Shown: positions 7,587 through 16,338, counted from the first letter of the stretch. The stretch: DNA of 64,000 bases from JASGCL01 sp965262775 (GCA_965262775.1 CBDHFT010000001.1:434001-498000), one strand, 5' to 3'. Translations and numbers: made by a program. Notes: a model not told the origin generated them from the sequence alone.

Positions 7587-10073
7587 ATGACTGATAATTT
7601 GAATAATTCTAAAACCGCCGAATCGGGCGACCCCTTGGGTAAGGGGATGCTGGCGATGAAGCGGCTTATTCCCGTTTTGCCATTGCGCAACCTGGTGGTG
7701 TTTCCTTCGATGGTGGTGCCGCTTTTTGTGGGGCGTGAAAAATCCATCGGTGCATTGGAAGAAGTGATGCGTTCTGACCGCGAAATTTTGTTACTAACGC
7801 AAAAGGCCGAGGATATAGAAGACCCCAAACCAGAAGAATTATATGAAGTGGGAACATTGGGCAATGTGTTGCAATTGTTGCGCTTACCCGACGGCACGGT
7901 GAAGGTTTTGGTCGAAGGCGGCAAACGGGTTAAAGTTAAAAAATTTTATCAGGGCGAACAATTTATATCGGCCGAGGTAAGCGAATTAAAAGAAGAAGTA
8001 AAAAATCAAGCCGAGATAACGCCGTTGATGAAGGCCTTGGTGGAACAGTTCCAAGAATTTTTTCAATTGGGCAAACAAATGCCAAGCGAATTGGCTTCGT
8101 CGGTCGAAAAAATAACCGACCCAGGAAAATTGGCCGATACGATTGCACAAAATTTAACCATCAAATTGTCTGACAAACAGGCCTTGCTGGAAATGTTGGT
8201 GGTCGACCAAAGGTTAGAAAAAATCTTGGGCTATTTGGAAGGCGAAATTTCGATGGTGCAGGTTGAGAAAAAAATTCGCAACCGCGTCAAACGCCAAATG
8301 GAAAAAACGCAACGCGAATATTACCTTAATGAACAGATGAAGGCCATTCAAAAAGAATTGGGCTCGGGGGAGGAAGGCTCGCCCAAAAATGAAATAGAAG
8401 AATTGAAGGCCAAGGCAAAAAAATTAAAATTGCCCAAGGAAGCGCAAGAAAAATTTAATGCCGAATTAAAAAAATTATCTTTGATGGGCGCCATGTCGTC
8501 CGAAGCAACGGTGGTGCGCAATTACCTTGATTGGATATTGTCGCTGCCTTGGCAAAACCCCAGCAAATTACTGACCAACCTTGACCAGGCGGAAAAAATC
8601 CTGAACGAAGACCATTATGGTTTAGAAAAAGTCAAAGAACGTATTTTGGAATATTTATCGGTTTTGCAACGGGTAAAAAAAATGAAGGGGCCTATCCTTT
8701 GTTTGGTGGGGCCACCAGGGGTGGGGAAAACCTCGCTTGGTCAATCCATCGCCCGTGCCACCAATCGCCAATTCGTCCGCATGAGTTTGGGCGGGGTGCG
8801 GGATGAGGCCGAGATTCGTGGTCATCGTCGCACCTACATCGGTTCCTTGCCTGGGCGTATTTTGCAATCGATGAAGAAGGCAGGGACGAGCAACCCATTA
8901 TTTTTATTAGATGAAATTGATAAATTGGGCGCCGATTGGCGCGGCGATCCCTCGTCAGCATTGTTGGAGGTTCTCGACCCCGAACAAAACAGCCATTTCC
9001 ATGACCATTATTTGGAATTGGATTACGATTTGTCGCAAGTTATGTTTATTGCCACGGCGAACAGCCTGCGCATTCCGCCCGCCCTGTTAGACAGGATGGA
9101 GATTATCCGTTTGCCAGGTTATACCGAAGATGAAAAAACAACGATTGCCGAAAAACATTTGATACCCAAAATCGCCAAGGACTATGGTTTTTACAATGGC
9201 GATGGCGATGGCGATGAAGCCGTCGATGCAAAATCGGGTAAAGCAAAAAACAATGCCAAAGCAAGCGAGGATGGTGCCGCCAAATTAGAGGGCGAACTTA
9301 AACTGGAAGATAAGGGCGAAGGTGGCGTGGCGGATGCCGAGCTCGATATGCTCGATGCTGATAAGGTTGAAGATAACAAACAAGATAATGAAAAAGCGGC
9401 CACCGCCGCCAAACCCAAAGGGGTGAAGGGCCAAGAAGAATGGGTGGTGAAGGAAGATGCCGTGCGTGATTTGATAAGATACTACACGCGCGAAGCGGGG
9501 GTGCGTAATTTGGAACGCGAATTACAAAAATTGGCACGCAAGGCCATGCGCAAGATTCAACAAAATAAATTATCCAACATCGTCATCGATTCGCAATCGC
9601 TCGAGGATTATGCGGGCGTAAAACAATTCCGTTTTGGTCTGGCCGAACAAAAAAGTTTGGTCGGTGTGGTGTCGGGCTTAGCCTGGACCGAGGTTGGCGG
9701 CGATATTTTGGTGATAGAATCTATTCTAAAACCAGGCAGCGGCAGGGTTAGCAAGACGGGCAATGTGGGCAAGGTCATGCAAGAATCGGTCGAGGCGGCA
9801 GAAAATTATATCAAATCGCGCGCCGCGTCCTTTGGCATTGATAAAAAAACCATGAGCAAGAATGACGTCCACGTGCACGTGCCCGAAGGGGCAACGCCCA
9901 AGGAAGGACCATCGGCGGGTATTGCCATGTTGACATCGCTGGTTTCCAGCCTGACCGGTATTCCCGTGCGGCGTGACGTGGCGATGACGGGGGAGATAAC
10001 CCTGCGCGGGCGGGTGTTGCCCATCGGCGGACTTGAAAGAAAAATTGTTGGCGGCGTTGCGCGGCGGTATTAA
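7587..10073 (+). CDS. lon: Lon protease, main part (frameshifted near the 3' end)
   Basis: ATP-dependent Lon (La) protease of protein quality control. Present in order: N-terminal substrate domain (VLPLRNLVVFPSMVVPLFVG), coiled middle, AAA+ module with Walker A GPPGVGKTS, and the S16 protease domain with catalytic serine in EGPSAG. Residues about 535-615, between the large and small AAA subdomains, are an acidic low-complexity insert starting near YNGDGDGDEAVDAK, absent from ordinary Lon. An extra A at about 10031 shifts the frame inside PIGGL: this frame reads ERKIVGGVARRY and stops at 10073, whereas the normal continuation KEKLLAALRGGI is in the next frame (10033-10323). A Lys is kept at the catalytic dyad position by chance, but the last part of the protease fold is lost. 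It may be a real mutation, a recoding site or an assembly error. Confidence 0.88.
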   Translation: MTDNLNNSKTAESGDPLGKGMLAMKRLIPVLPLRNLVVFPSMVVPLFVGREKSIGALEEVMRSDREILLLTQKAEDIEDPKPEELYEVGTLGNVLQLLRLPDGTVKVLVEGGKRVKVKKFYQGEQFISAEVSELKEEVKNQAEITPLMKALVEQFQEFFQLGKQMPSELASSVEKITDPGKLADTIAQNLTIKLSDKQALLEMLVVDQRLEKILGYLEGEISMVQVEKKIRNRVKRQMEKTQREYYLNEQMKAIQKELGSGEEGSPKNEIEELKAKAKKLKLPKEAQEKFNAELKKLSLMGAMSSEATVVRNYLDWILSLPWQNPSKLLTNLDQAEKILNEDHYGLEKVKERILEYLSVLQRVKKMKGPILCLVGPPGVGKTSLGQSIARATNRQFVRMSLGGVRDEAEIRGHRRTYIGSLPGRILQSMKKAGTSNPLFLLDEIDKLGADWRGDPSSALLEVLDPEQNSHFHDHYLELDYDLSQVMFIATANSLRIPPALLDRMEIIRLPGYTEDEKTTIAEKHLIPKIAKDYGFYNGDGDGDEAVDAKSGKAKNNAKASEDGAAKLEGELKLEDKGEGGVADAELDMLDADKVEDNKQDNEKAATAAKPKGVKGQEEWVVKEDAVRDLIRYYTREAGVRNLERELQKLARKAMRKIQQNKLSNIVIDSQSLEDYAGVKQFRFGLAEQKSLVGVVSGLAWTEVGGDILVIESILKPGSGRVSKTGNVGKVMQESVEAAENYIKSRAASFGIDKKTMSKNDVHVHVPEGATPKEGPSAGIAMLTSLVSSLTGIPVRRDVAMTGEITLRGRVLPIGGLERKIVGGVARRY

Positions 10074-10323
10074 AACGGTGCTGATACCCAAAGAAAATGA
10101 AAAAGATTTGATAGAATTACCGCAAGTGATTAAGGATAATTTAAAAATCATTCCCGTGGAAACCGCGGACCAAGTTTTGGCCGAGGCCTTGACACAAAAA
10201 GTAACCCCCGTGGTATGGGATGACAAAGACGAAGAGGTTGATAATAAAAAACCAGCTGGGCAGTCCATAACCAAGGCGGTGGAAGAAGATGAAGAAAAAT
10301 CGAAAGATATTATTCATCAATAA
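10033..10323 (+). pseudogene. lon: C-terminal piece of Lon in the +1 frame
   Basis: This stretch encodes the missing end of the Lon protease domain: KEKLLAALRGGIKTVLIP continues the conserved family sequence, followed by a Lys/Glu-rich tail of about 40 residues. It is not an independent gene: it has no start codon or ribosome site of its own and joins exactly where the upstream frame loses family similarity. Removing one A near 10031 would give a single intact gene 7587-10323 of about 911 residues. Confidence 0.85.
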
Positions 10324-10375
10324 TGCTTGCCAAAATAAATGAAATTTAATAATAAAATATTAAGGAGAATATGCA

Positions 10376-10693
10376 ATGAGCGAAAAACTGACCGACCAAG
10401 ATTTTAAGCAAAAGGTTTTAGAAAACCCCTTGCCTGTGTTGGTGGATTTTTGGGCCGAATGGTGCGGGCCATGCAAAGTCGTAGGCCCCATTTTAGAAGA
10501 AATTGCCAGCGAACAAAAAGATAAATTGGTGGTCGCAAAATTAAATATTGACGATTACCCTGACATGGCCGCCGAATATAAAATTCGTTCCATCCCCACC
10601 ATGCTGTTATTTAAAGGCGGCAAAATGGTCGATATGCGCATTGGCGCCATGGCGAAAGGCCAAATCGAAACCTGGCTGGCTAGCCAAATATAA
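10376..10693 (+). CDS. trxA: Thioredoxin
   Basis: A 105-residue cytoplasmic thioredoxin, a disulfide reductant kept reduced by thioredoxin reductase. The active site WCGPC lies in FWAEWCGPCKVVGP near residues 26-39, and the cis-proline segment SIPTMLLF near residue 71. A clear AAGGAG ribosome site precedes the ATG. It converges on trxB, whose stop is 4 bases away, so the redox pair is linked but transcribed from opposite strands. Confidence 0.97.
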   Translation: MSEKLTDQDFKQKVLENPLPVLVDFWAEWCGPCKVVGPILEEIASEQKDKLVVAKLNIDDYPDMAAEYKIRSIPTMLLFKGGKMVDMRIGAMAKGQIETWLASQI

Positions 10694-10697
10694 TTTT

Positions 10698-11663
10698 TTA
10701 TTCGATTGATTTAAGAAAACGGTCAGCATCAAGTGCGGCGATGCAACCCATGCCTGCCGATGTAACGGCCTGGCGGTAAACGCTGTCGGCTACATCGCCC
10801 GCGGCAAATATTCCTTTGACATTGGTATCGGTTTTGCCGGGCGTAACCGTGATATAACCCGTCTTATCCATCTCTATTTGCCCTTTGAAAATGTCGGTGG
10901 CGGGGCTGTGGCCAATGGCGATAAAGATGCCCTGCACCGCTAGGGTGGTTTGTTTTTTGTCTTGTACATTCTCAATCACGGCTTGCTCCACCACCGCGGG
11001 TTCGCCCGAACCCTTTATATCGACCAATTGGCTATTCCAAATGATTTTTATCTTGGGATTATTTTTGACGCGATCCTGCAATATTTGTTCGGCTTTGAAT
11101 CCTTGGCCACGGTGCACTATCGTAACGGTTTTGCATAAACCCGCGAGGTATAAGGCTTCCTCCATCGCGGTGTTGCCGCCGCCAACCACCACGACATCTT
11201 GGTCTTTATAAAAAAATCCATCGCATGTCGCACAGCCCGAAACGCCAAAACCTTTGAATTTTTCTTCGGCGGCTATGCCCAACCATTTGGCAACCGCGCC
11301 CGTGGCAATAATAACCACACGCCCGTGATATGTTTTGCCGCTGTCGCCCACCAAAGCAAACGGTGCACCGTCTTTGGGTTTAAAATCAACCTTGGTGATG
11401 GTGTCGTTGATAATGGTGGCCCCCGCATGGATGGTTTGCTCGCGCATTTCCTCCATCAACCATGGGCCCTGGATGGCGGCGCGAAAGCCAGGATAATTTT
11501 CAACATCGGTGGTTATCATCAATTGGCCGCCTGGCTGCAACCCGCTTATTATCAATGGTTTGCGACCAGCCCTGGCCGCATAAATGGCGGCGGTATAACC
11601 CGCGGGACCACTGCCAATGATTATCATATCATGGATGGCGGTGTCATTCGTCGATGAATTCAT
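10698..11663 (-). CDS. trxB: Thioredoxin reductase
   Basis: NADPH-dependent FAD flavoprotein of 321 residues that reduces thioredoxin. It shows the FAD Rossmann motif IIGSGPAGYTAAIYAAR near residue 15, the redox-active cysteines in CATCDG near residue 143, the NADPH motif VVGGGNTAMEEA, and the C-terminal FAD contact IFAAGDVAD. Length is typical. It lies tail to tail with trxA. The HU/IHF gene lies 15 bases upstream on the same strand and may be cotranscribed. Confidence 0.96.
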   Translation of the reverse strand: MNSSTNDTAIHDMIIIGSGPAGYTAAIYAARAGRKPLIISGLQPGGQLMITTDVENYPGFRAAIQGPWLMEEMREQTIHAGATIINDTITKVDFKPKDGAPFALVGDSGKTYHGRVVIIATGAVAKWLGIAAEEKFKGFGVSGCATCDGFFYKDQDVVVVGGGNTAMEEALYLAGLCKTVTIVHRGQGFKAEQILQDRVKNNPKIKIIWNSQLVDIKGSGEPAVVEQAVIENVQDKKQTTLAVQGIFIAIGHSPATDIFKGQIEMDKTGYITVTPGKTDTNVKGIFAAGDVADSVYRQAVTSAGMGCIAALDADRFLKSIE

Positions 11664-11678
11664 AGCAAATTATATGTT

Positions 11679-11999
11679 CTACTTAACAATTTTGTTCGAT
11701 GGCGTCTTTTCTTTTAGACTATTCCTGATAAATGTGCCAGCTTTAAACAATACCACCCGCCGCGCGGGTATTGTAACGATTTGTTTCGTTTTGGGATTGC
11801 GTCCAGGTCGCGCATTTTTATCACGTAAAATAAAACTGCCAAAACCTGCCAACTTCACGCCGCGCCCTTGCGCCAATTCGGCCGCGATGATAACCATCAT
11901 GTCGTCGAGAATTTTTTTACAGCGCAAAACCGAAAGATTGTTCTTTGCCGCGATGGCATTGGCCAAATCTTTCTTAATGATGATTTTTTTATTTGCCAT
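11679..11999 (-). CDS. HU/IHF family DNA-binding protein
   Basis: A 106-residue histone-like DNA-bending protein. The family core is plain: KKDLANAIAAK at the N-terminus, VKLAGFGSFILRDK, and the DNA-arm signature GRNPKTKQIVTIPARRVVLFK. The arm has the proline-bearing GRNP used to intercalate DNA. It combines features of IHF-alpha (RRVV) and HU/IHF-beta (FKAG), so the subtype is left open. A basic 10-residue C-terminal tail is extra. It is the first gene of a possible two-gene unit with trxB. Confidence 0.88.
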   Translation of the reverse strand: MANKKIIIKKDLANAIAAKNNLSVLRCKKILDDMMVIIAAELAQGRGVKLAGFGSFILRDKNARPGRNPKTKQIVTIPARRVVLFKAGTFIRNSLKEKTPSNKIVK

Positions 12000-12088
12000 G
12001 ATGGGTAGAATAGAGTAAGATTTTTTTGGATAACGAAAAGAATTTAAGCAAAAGAAAAATCAAAAGTAAAGAAAAAACATAATTCCAA

Positions 12089-12559
12089 GTGAATAAAATA
12101 ATAAAAAAAAATCGCCAGGCGGTTGCGCCAACCAACCCGATAGGACGAAGCAACCGTTGGCAAAGCAACGGATTGGCGCGTTTTCGCGCTTCCATCACCC
12201 ATTCGTTGAACGGCTTGCGCGCGGTCTTCATTTCCGAGCAAGCCTTTCGCTGGGGAGTCTATCTTGGAATAATATTCTTTAGTGCATTATTTTTCATTAC
12301 GCATATTACGCGTTTGACGCTGCATACAAACGATTGGTTGTTCCTGGTGGCCGCCTATTTGGTTTTGTTGGCCTTTGAACTGATTAATTCGGCGATTGAG
12401 GTGCTATGCGACCTGGTGCACCCAACCTATCACCGCTTGATTAAGGCCAGCAAAGACATGGGGTCGGCGGCGGTGTTTTTATCTTACCTGTTTAATGGGC
12501 TGGTGTGGTTGGTGTTGGTGGTATGGCCACTATTCAATATTATTTTCAAAAAAAATTAG
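12089..12559 (+). CDS. dgkA: Diacylglycerol kinase (prokaryotic DgkA type)
   Basis: Small integral membrane kinase that phosphorylates diacylglycerol to phosphatidic acid for phospholipid recycling. 156 residues with three hydrophobic segments (about residues 57-72, 83-100 and 131-151). The family signature is clear: ELINSAIEVLCD near residue 92, then KASKDMGSAAVF near residue 118. Start is a GTG. The 28-residue hydrophilic leader before GLARFRASI is longer than in most DgkA, so a later start is possible. Its 3' end overlaps the opposite-strand gene by 4 bases. Confidence 0.93.
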   Translation: MNKIIKKNRQAVAPTNPIGRSNRWQSNGLARFRASITHSLNGLRAVFISEQAFRWGVYLGIIFFSALFFITHITRLTLHTNDWLFLVAAYLVLLAFELINSAIEVLCDLVHPTYHRLIKASKDMGSAAVFLSYLFNGLVWLVLVVWPLFNIIFKKN

Positions 12560-12873
12560 CTTTTTGATTTTTTGTTTCTTTGTTCTAACGTGGCAATGTC
12601 GGACTGCAAAGCGTGAATGGTTGCCTCCAGCGATTTTTTTCTCGCTTCCAAAGACTTCAGGGCGATGCCCTGCCGCTTGCTAAATTCTTTTAAGGCTTCA
12701 ATATCTTCGACCCTCATACCTGCCAACACCCCATTTTCAGGCGCGGCATTTATTCCAACCACCTTCTTTAATTTATCAAAAATCATAATCATGGGCCGAT
12801 GATTGGGATAGAAAGTTTTATAAGAAAACATCACGAAATCAAACAAACGAGCTTTTATTTTATCTTTTAGCAT
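12556..12873 (-). CDS. Hypothetical coiled-coil protein (parent copy of a duplication)
   Basis: A 105-residue protein of unknown function. The N-terminus MLKDKIKARLFDFVMFSYKT is amphipathic. Residues about 55-100 are charged and leucine-spaced and look like a coiled coil (EALKEFSKRQGIALKSLEAR). Its N-terminal third and its upstream DNA are closely matched by the next gene (12943-13176). It lies downstream of ubiB on the same strand, but no family was recognised. Confidence 0.7.
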   Translation of the reverse strand: MLKDKIKARLFDFVMFSYKTFYPNHRPMIMIFDKLKKVVGINAAPENGVLAGMRVEDIEALKEFSKRQGIALKSLEARKKSLEATIHALQSDIATLEQRNKKSKS

Positions 12874-12879
12874 TTTTCC

Positions 12880-13240
12880 TCGCGGTATAATATTGGGTGG
12901 GTATAAAGTCCCTAGGTTGCAGAATAGGCCGCTCGCGCGTTTCTACACATCTTTATTATTTTTATTCTTATCAAGCTCTTGCTTAGCATGCGGTGCACCA
13001 CGCCCTTTGCCAGCAAACATGCTATGCCATCTGTTGACCACGCCATCCTTCATGGCAACAGTACGTTCTTTTACCTTATCACAAACCAAGCCCAGGGGGT
13101 TGCGCTTGGGGGGAAAAATTTTATAAAAAAACCTTCCCAAATCAAACAAACAAGCTTTTATTTTATCTTTAAACATTTTTTCCTCGCGATATAATCATGG
13201 GTACATATAAATCCCTAAGTTACATCATCGGCGGTGTCGT
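12880..13240. repeat. Tandem duplication spanning ubiB tail, spacer and next gene's start
   Basis: Two diverged copies of a unit of about 300 bases. Spacer sequences match: 12880-12925 (CCTCGCGGTATAAT, then GTCCCTAGGTTGC) against 13182-13227 (CCTCGCGATATAAT, then ATCCCTAAGTTAC). The DNA coding the KDKIKA start and the AGKGR tail also matches between copies. Divergence in all parts shows that the event is not recent. Copy boundaries are estimates. Confidence 0.75.
12943..13176 (-). CDS. Chimeric small protein made by tandem duplication
   Basis: A 77-residue protein with no recognised family. Its N-terminus (MFKDKIKACLFDLGRFFYK) matches that of the 105-residue neighbour. Its C-terminus (WHSMFAGKGRGAPHAKQ...DKNKNNKD) matches the C-terminus of UbiB (WRNFFAGKGRDNPRTKR...DANKNKQ). 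This is what a tandem duplication running from the ubiB tail into the first third of the next gene would create at its junction. An upstream start region like the parent's is kept, so it may be expressed. Coding function is uncertain. Confidence 0.6.
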   Translation of the reverse strand: MFKDKIKACLFDLGRFFYKIFPPKRNPLGLVCDKVKERTVAMKDGVVNRWHSMFAGKGRGAPHAKQELDKNKNNKDV

Positions 13241-14884
13241 ATCCTCTCCCTGCTTATTTTTATTGGCATCATCATCCCGCTTTGTGCGGGGGTTGTCGCG
13301 TCCCTTGCCAGCAAAAAAATTACGCCACAGATCCTGTATATCGGTTATTATAGACAGATAAGAAATATTTTGCCATAGGCTATTATTGATATTTATCTTG
13401 GTTTGCAACCAATCCATGATTTGCTGCATGATGTCCGTTAATATTCGCTTGCGCGATTTTTCGCTTTCCCTATGCCAATTTTGTAACAGATAAATTAATC
13501 GCGCTTGCGGTGTATAATTTTTTCTTAACCAATTTTTCATGAATGGTTCAGACAATTGCCAAATATTCTTCTTGGTTGATAATTGGCGCGACAACCCTTC
13601 CGCCATCATGATGGTTTTATGCAAAAGCAAAAGGTGGGTGCGCGGCCGCATGCCAAATTGCCGAAGGATTTGAAACAAATGAGGCAAAAACTTTGCCAAG
13701 GATATTTCGCTGGTATTTTTTATCAACCAAATTTCACCAATACCGCGTAACGCCGAAACAAATTCTTGGTGGATATAAATATTGTTTTTGTCGGTTGGCA
13801 ACAAACCTATTTTTTCATGGGCGCGCGCAACTTTTTCATAATCTTTTTCTAAAAAACCTGACATGGCTTCGGCCAAAAAAAATTGATAATCGCGGTTGAT
13901 ACGCCCCATGATGCCAAAATCTATCGGGATAATCTGCCCCGTTTTGGTAAAAAACAAATTACCAGGATGCAGGTCGGCATGAAAAAATCCATCGCGAAAA
14001 ACTTGCAAGAAAAAAACGTCCGAGGCTATGGCCAATAATTTTTCTTTATCCAAATTGTAACGTTTAAAACTTGCCTCGTCATCCAAACGGAAGCCATCAA
14101 CCCATTCCAAGGTTAGAACATTTTCTGATACCCCTTGCCAAAAAATCTTTGGCACGTAAAATTTTTCATGAATATCATTGTTGGTATATTGTTTATAATT
14201 TTCTTGCGCTTGAAAATTGTCGCGTAATTCGGCGGCCGACGATGCCTCGTTCATCAAGTTTAATTCTTTGGCGGTTATATCTTCGAATGTTTTAACCATC
14301 GACGCAACATTTATCAATTTTGCGAAGGAAGAAATTTTTTCTATCCATTCTGCAAAGTTTTTTAAACGCCTAACATCGCGCAAAAACAATTGCCTAATAC
14401 GTGGGCGCAGTATTTTAACCGCAACCTTCCTGCCTAAAAACTCCGCGCTATAAACCCCCGCGATGGATGCCGCGGCTATTGGCTGGCTGTTAAAACTTGT
14501 AAACATGGTTTCGACGGGCATGCCAAAATCTTGCTTGATGGTTTTTCTAACATGGGAAAAAGAAAAGGCAGGCAACCTATCTTGCAAACTAGCCAGGGCG
14601 AGGGCGACATCGTGCCCGACAACATCGGCGCGCAAAGAAAGCCCCTGGCCAAATTTGATAGCAATGGGCCCAAGGGCGAGTAGGGCGCGATTCAAATTTT
14701 CGCCGCGGTGGTTGCGCAAGCGAAAAAAAATCGATAGCGGAAAAAACACCACAACCAACCCATGGTAAAGGATGGGTTTTAAAAAAGGGCGAAACACCCA
14801 TAAGGCGTCGAATAAACCAAAGACAAAAATAATTTTACCCAGGAAAGCAATGGCGTCGAGCAGCGAAAAAAATTTTCTTATCAT
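13220..14884 (-). CDS. ubiB: UbiB, ABC1/ADCK-type ATPase for ubiquinone synthesis
   Basis: Atypical protein-kinase-like protein needed for ubiquinone biosynthesis. 554 residues with the family KxGQ region (IAIKFGQGLSLRADVV) near residues 73-90, the alanine-rich loop AAASIAGVYSAEF, and the kinase-like HADLHPGNLFF and PIDFGIMGR motifs near residues 303-330. Hydrophobic stretches lie at the N-terminus (about 9-60). The C-terminal paired membrane helices usual in UbiB are not seen: the protein ends in a hydrophilic tail rich in Lys and Asp. Its ATG overlaps the TGA of folPK, so they are translationally coupled. Confidence 0.92.
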   Translation of the reverse strand: MIRKFFSLLDAIAFLGKIIFVFGLFDALWVFRPFLKPILYHGLVVVFFPLSIFFRLRNHRGENLNRALLALGPIAIKFGQGLSLRADVVGHDVALALASLQDRLPAFSFSHVRKTIKQDFGMPVETMFTSFNSQPIAAASIAGVYSAEFLGRKVAVKILRPRIRQLFLRDVRRLKNFAEWIEKISSFAKLINVASMVKTFEDITAKELNLMNEASSAAELRDNFQAQENYKQYTNNDIHEKFYVPKIFWQGVSENVLTLEWVDGFRLDDEASFKRYNLDKEKLLAIASDVFFLQVFRDGFFHADLHPGNLFFTKTGQIIPIDFGIMGRINRDYQFFLAEAMSGFLEKDYEKVARAHEKIGLLPTDKNNIYIHQEFVSALRGIGEIWLIKNTSEISLAKFLPHLFQILRQFGMRPRTHLLLLHKTIMMAEGLSRQLSTKKNIWQLSEPFMKNWLRKNYTPQARLIYLLQNWHRESEKSRKRILTDIMQQIMDWLQTKININNSLWQNISYLSIITDIQDLWRNFFAGKGRDNPRTKRDDDANKNKQGEDTTPPMM

Positions 14885-16338
14885 ATTTTTTTTATGGTTT
14901 GCGTGGTTAACAGCGGTGCCAGCAGGTCTCTAGCATAACAGCCGCGGTCGCGAAATACAAACCATGGCTTCAAATCAAGCAACGGCTGTAAAACAAAGGC
15001 GCGTTCAAAAGCCAGGGGATGGGGAATGGTAAGGTTGTCGGACGCAAGGATTTGTTCGCCATAGGCAATAATATCCAAATCTATCGGCCGCGGTTGGTTG
15101 CGGGCGGTGGTTTCCTCGCGACCCAAAGATTTTTCTATGATTTTTAATTCGGCAAGCAATTGGTGGGGTTCTTGCGGCCCATGGTATAGTAACGCGCCGT
15201 TTAAAAAATCCTGTTGGTCTTGGTTATATTGCGGGGCGGTTTGATACAGCGGTGATATTTTTTTTACCTTACCAATTTTATTCAGGGCGGCAACCGCAAG
15301 CCGAATATTTTTTTTCCTATCGCCCATGTTGCTACCCACCGCAATAATATAGTCGGGCTTTTTGGTGAATTGTAGCGCGCCAATAATTCTTGCCATGTCA
15401 AAATTGGGTGTTATATCGTGAACGCGAACGATGGCGCCGTTATCCTTTTGCAAAAATCTTTTTTGGGTTATACGTTGCAGGGCGGCGGTTTGCAACGCAA
15501 CGCCGCCTATCACCCGCTCATCCACCTTGCGCCCCAACAATTTGCCGATAAAACTCTTGCGGCTTAATCCCAATAACAATGGCGCGCCAAATTTTTTATA
15601 ATCGGCGATATGATTGATAAGGTAGAGCGAATCCTCGATTGATTTGCCAAAACCAAAACCAACATCCAAAATAATCTTGCTTTTGGGTAAGCCCGCCGCG
15701 GTGAACATTTTTATCGCGTGGCGAAAAAAATTATTAATATCCTGTAAATTTTTGGAACGTGGTTGCCCCTGATAACTATGGCCCAACTGATTATTTTTTT
15801 CTACCAACATCTTGTCGGCGGCATTGTGCATGACGATGTAGGCTAAAAGTTTTTCTTTATATTGCTTCAGCACCGTCAACATTTCTTTGTCGCGTTCAAT
15901 GTTCCGCCCAAACCCGACATCATTAATAATGGTTGCGCCCATCGCCAACATGGTGGCGGCCACCGCGGGTTTTTGCGTATCGATACTAATGGGCAGGGAT
16001 GGAAAATTTTTTGTAATAATTTTTATAATGGGGATAAGCCGCGCTATTTCTTCCTCCATCGGCACGGGGGTTGCCCCTGGGCGGGTGCTTTCGGCCCCGA
16101 CATCGATAATATCCATGCCGTGGCGTAAATGCTCGGTGATAATTTTTACAATCACATCTTCATTGCCGCTAGATTTATTAAGTTTATCGCTGATAAGGGG
16201 CGATAAATTATTGGCCGCGGGCATGGGCATGGTTAAGTCCTTAACCACGCCATCGCCCGAAAAACTGTCGGGCGTAGCATTAAGGATAGCCATCACCAAG
16301 GGGCGTTGCTGGTTAGACAATAATTGTTGCAAGGTCAT
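14881..16338 (-). CDS. folP-folK: Fused dihydropteroate synthase-HPPK (FolP-FolK)
   Basis: Bifunctional folate enzyme of 485 residues. Residues about 1-320 are dihydropteroate synthase: ILNATPDSFSGDG near 18-30, DVGAESTRPGA, IDTQKP, and the glycine-rich ILDVGFGFGKS, GLSRKSFIG and VRVHD motifs. Residues 327-485 are 6-hydroxymethyl-7,8-dihydropterin pyrophosphokinase: AVGSNMGDR, the catalytic RPIDLDII near 417-424, and PHPLAFERAFVL. The order DHPS then HPPK is the reverse of the HPPK-DHPS order known from fungal and plant enzymes. folB is divergent, 26 bases away, so three consecutive folate steps sit together. The ubiB start overlaps its stop. Confidence 0.93.
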   Translation of the reverse strand: MTLQQLLSNQQRPLVMAILNATPDSFSGDGVVKDLTMPMPAANNLSPLISDKLNKSSGNEDVIVKIITEHLRHGMDIIDVGAESTRPGATPVPMEEEIARLIPIIKIITKNFPSLPISIDTQKPAVAATMLAMGATIINDVGFGRNIERDKEMLTVLKQYKEKLLAYIVMHNAADKMLVEKNNQLGHSYQGQPRSKNLQDINNFFRHAIKMFTAAGLPKSKIILDVGFGFGKSIEDSLYLINHIADYKKFGAPLLLGLSRKSFIGKLLGRKVDERVIGGVALQTAALQRITQKRFLQKDNGAIVRVHDITPNFDMARIIGALQFTKKPDYIIAVGSNMGDRKKNIRLAVAALNKIGKVKKISPLYQTAPQYNQDQQDFLNGALLYHGPQEPHQLLAELKIIEKSLGREETTARNQPRPIDLDIIAYGEQILASDNLTIPHPLAFERAFVLQPLLDLKPWFVFRDRGCYARDLLAPLLTTQTIKKI

